DNA of 8,161 bases from Flavobacteriales bacterium (GTDB taxonomy: Bacteria > Bacteroidota > Bacteroidia > DT-38), in NCBI GenBank assembly GCA_013214975.1, contig JABSPR010000237.1, positions 1-8,161 on the forward strand, in the 5' to 3' direction. Positions 7,515-8,161 of the stretch are shown here, piece by piece. Made by a program: the position numbers and the translations under genes. A model generated the notes under the pieces. It saw only the letters and a list, made by a program, of their open reading frames with translations. It was not told the origin of the DNA and did not search any database. The stretch's first letter is position 1; the number at the start of each line of letters is the position of its first letter.

Positions 7515-7904
7515 CTATATAAAATCACTCCATTTATTTCCTTTACTCCATACAGTGTTACTATTTGCAATTCTATTTTTTTCTATTCTTTTTCTATTCT
7601 TTTTTAGCAGTAATTTGTTTAGCGATCCGAATCTCGGTTTTTTGCCAGAATAACTAATACACAAATCTGAGATCAACTCAGTAAAGTTCACTTCACCAGA
7701 TACAATTTGTTCCTCTTCCAAATAAATCATATCTGGTATCATCACATCCTGTTCAAGTATCGTTAATAAATAATCAATTGCTTCAAATCCATCTATTAAA
7801 TACTTCACATTTTCGGAGACCCCCATTCTCTGCATGGTCAATTTCGCAACATTTCTCATCACCTCATTTTTTTCTATAACTAAAATTGATTTAAACTTAT
7901 TCAT
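7515..7904 (-). CDS. Degenerate, truncated response-regulator receiver-like protein (possible pseudogene)
   Basis: From the ATG at 7904 the product is 129 residues. Residues 1-75 resemble stand-alone receivers of Bacteroidota: FKSILVIEKNE at the place of ILLVDDDE, then KLTMQRMG, GFEAIDYL and PDMIYLEEEQIVSGE at the place of PDLIFLDINMPGMSG. The acidic pocket is lost (Glu11-Lys12) and Glu63 stands where the phosphoacceptor Asp should be. After about residue 80 the conserved Thr/Ser and Lys segments are absent; instead there is a Lys/Arg-rich tail (88-111) coded by a tandem repeat. One extra base at the T6 run 7638-7643 would switch to a frame reading TEIRIAKQITAKKE, which looks more like a receiver. 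The gene may therefore be frameshifted. An upstream in-frame ATG at 7943 would add 13 residues, but the family N-terminus and A-rich leader favour 7904. It converges with glpQ across 59 nt that hold no clear terminator. Confidence 0.6.
   Translation of the reverse strand: MNKFKSILVIEKNEVMRNVAKLTMQRMGVSENVKYLIDGFEAIDYLLTILEQDVMIPDMIYLEEEQIVSGEVNFTELISDLCISYSGKKPRFGSLNKLLLKKNRKRIEKNRIANSNTVWSKGNKWSDFI
7571..7602. repeat. Short tandem repeat, three TTCTATTcTTT units
   Basis: Two exact 11-bp units TTCTATTCTTT lie at 7581-7591 and 7592-7602, preceded by a 10-bp variant TTCTATTTTT at 7571-7580. They lie within the 3' part of the receiver-like gene, where they encode the Lys/Arg-rich tail. Neither 10 nor 11 is a multiple of three, so gain or loss of a unit shifts the reading frame. 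Such A/T tracts are prone to replication slippage. Confidence 0.65.
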
Positions 7905-7966
7905 ACTTTTATTTTTTTTTAAATATTCCAAACTCTGTAACATGAGAAATGCAGAATCATTTTTTT

Positions 7967-8161
7967 CTACTTCGCAAGCATTCCGGAATGCTGTGGAATA
8001 TCACGATTATCCTTTATTAATTGAGTTACATATTTACCTCGAATTGCCTTTGTCCACTTCTCTGCTCGCTCAGTAAGTTGATAATCATCGGTCATTAATC
8101 GGCCCCTCATAATTAAAATGCCCATATCGGCACCTTCGTATAAAGAATCATCGGTCCTTGC
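7967..8161 (-). CDS. C-terminal 64 residues of an unrecognised protein
   Basis: Reading leftward from the window edge, the frame is open for 64 codons and ends in TAG at 7967-7969. The fragment is soluble and well mixed in composition: TDDSLYEGADMGILIMRGRL near its start, then a likely helix with ERAEKWTKAIRGKYV, ending IPQHSGMLAK. No stops and a protein-like amino-acid pattern support a real gene that starts beyond 8161. I do not recognise the family. It is on the same strand as the receiver-like gene, whose ATG follows 62 nt after this stop, so the two could be co-transcribed. Confidence 0.65.
   Translation of the reverse strand, partial: ARTDDSLYEGADMGILIMRGRLMTDDYQLTERAEKWTKAIRGKYVTQLIKDNRDIPQHSGMLAK

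Noticed and set aside
7905..7943. Upstream ATG at 7943 for the receiver-like gene
   Set aside because: The extra 13 residues precede the normal receiver N-terminus (MNKFKSILVI), and the ATG at 7904 has the A-rich leader typical here.
7946..7965. AAATG-CAGAAT-CATTT hairpin followed by T residues
   Set aside because: Its arms are only 5 bp and A/T-rich, and the T-run points along the plus strand where no gene ends; on the minus strand no T-run follows.
7834..8076. An 80-codon plus-strand open frame
   Set aside because: It is antisense to both the receiver-like gene and the right-edge fragment, has low-complexity Phe/Leu stretches, and resembles no family.

Overview
The window looks like chromosomal DNA from a Bacteroidota bacterium, most likely of the Flavobacteriia or Cytophagia. 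The DNA is AT-rich. Start codons follow A-rich stretches without Shine-Dalgarno sequences. A TAnnTTTG-type -7 box lies before glpD, and the families present (NIDO-domain secreted protein, six-TM hybrid kinase, short receiver protein) are common in that phylum. This placement is inference from style; no marker gene is present.

Layout. Positions 1-766 (minus) hold the N-terminal part of a secreted NIDO-like protein that runs off the left edge. Positions 767-1637 are a long, largely gene-free divergent region with a small dyad, a short direct repeat and one doubtful 56-codon ORF. Positions 1638-3419 (plus) encode a membrane hybrid histidine kinase. Positions 3517-7455 (plus) are a compact glycerol-3-phosphate operon: glpD (dehydrogenase), glpT (G3P:phosphate antiporter) and a glpQ-like lipoprotein phosphodiesterase. 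On the right, the minus strand carries a degenerate receiver-like gene (7515-7904) and the last 64 codons of an unrecognised protein (7967-8161).

How the genes fit. The lipoprotein GlpQ would cut glycerophosphodiesters outside the inner membrane to G3P plus an alcohol, GlpT would import the G3P in exchange for phosphate, and GlpD would oxidise it to dihydroxyacetone phosphate and pass electrons to the quinone pool. No glycerol kinase or glycerol facilitator is present here, so this cluster looks built for phospholipid-derived G3P rather than free glycerol. The hybrid kinase sits 97 nt upstream on the same strand and may or may not regulate the operon.

I found no clear evidence of a wholly new system. 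The least ordinary item is the receiver-like gene near the right end. Its acidic pocket is lost, Glu replaces the phosphoacceptor Asp, and its Lys/Arg-rich tail may come from a frameshift next to a short tandem repeat. No tRNA, rRNA, CRISPR array, insertion sequence or strong intrinsic terminator was seen.
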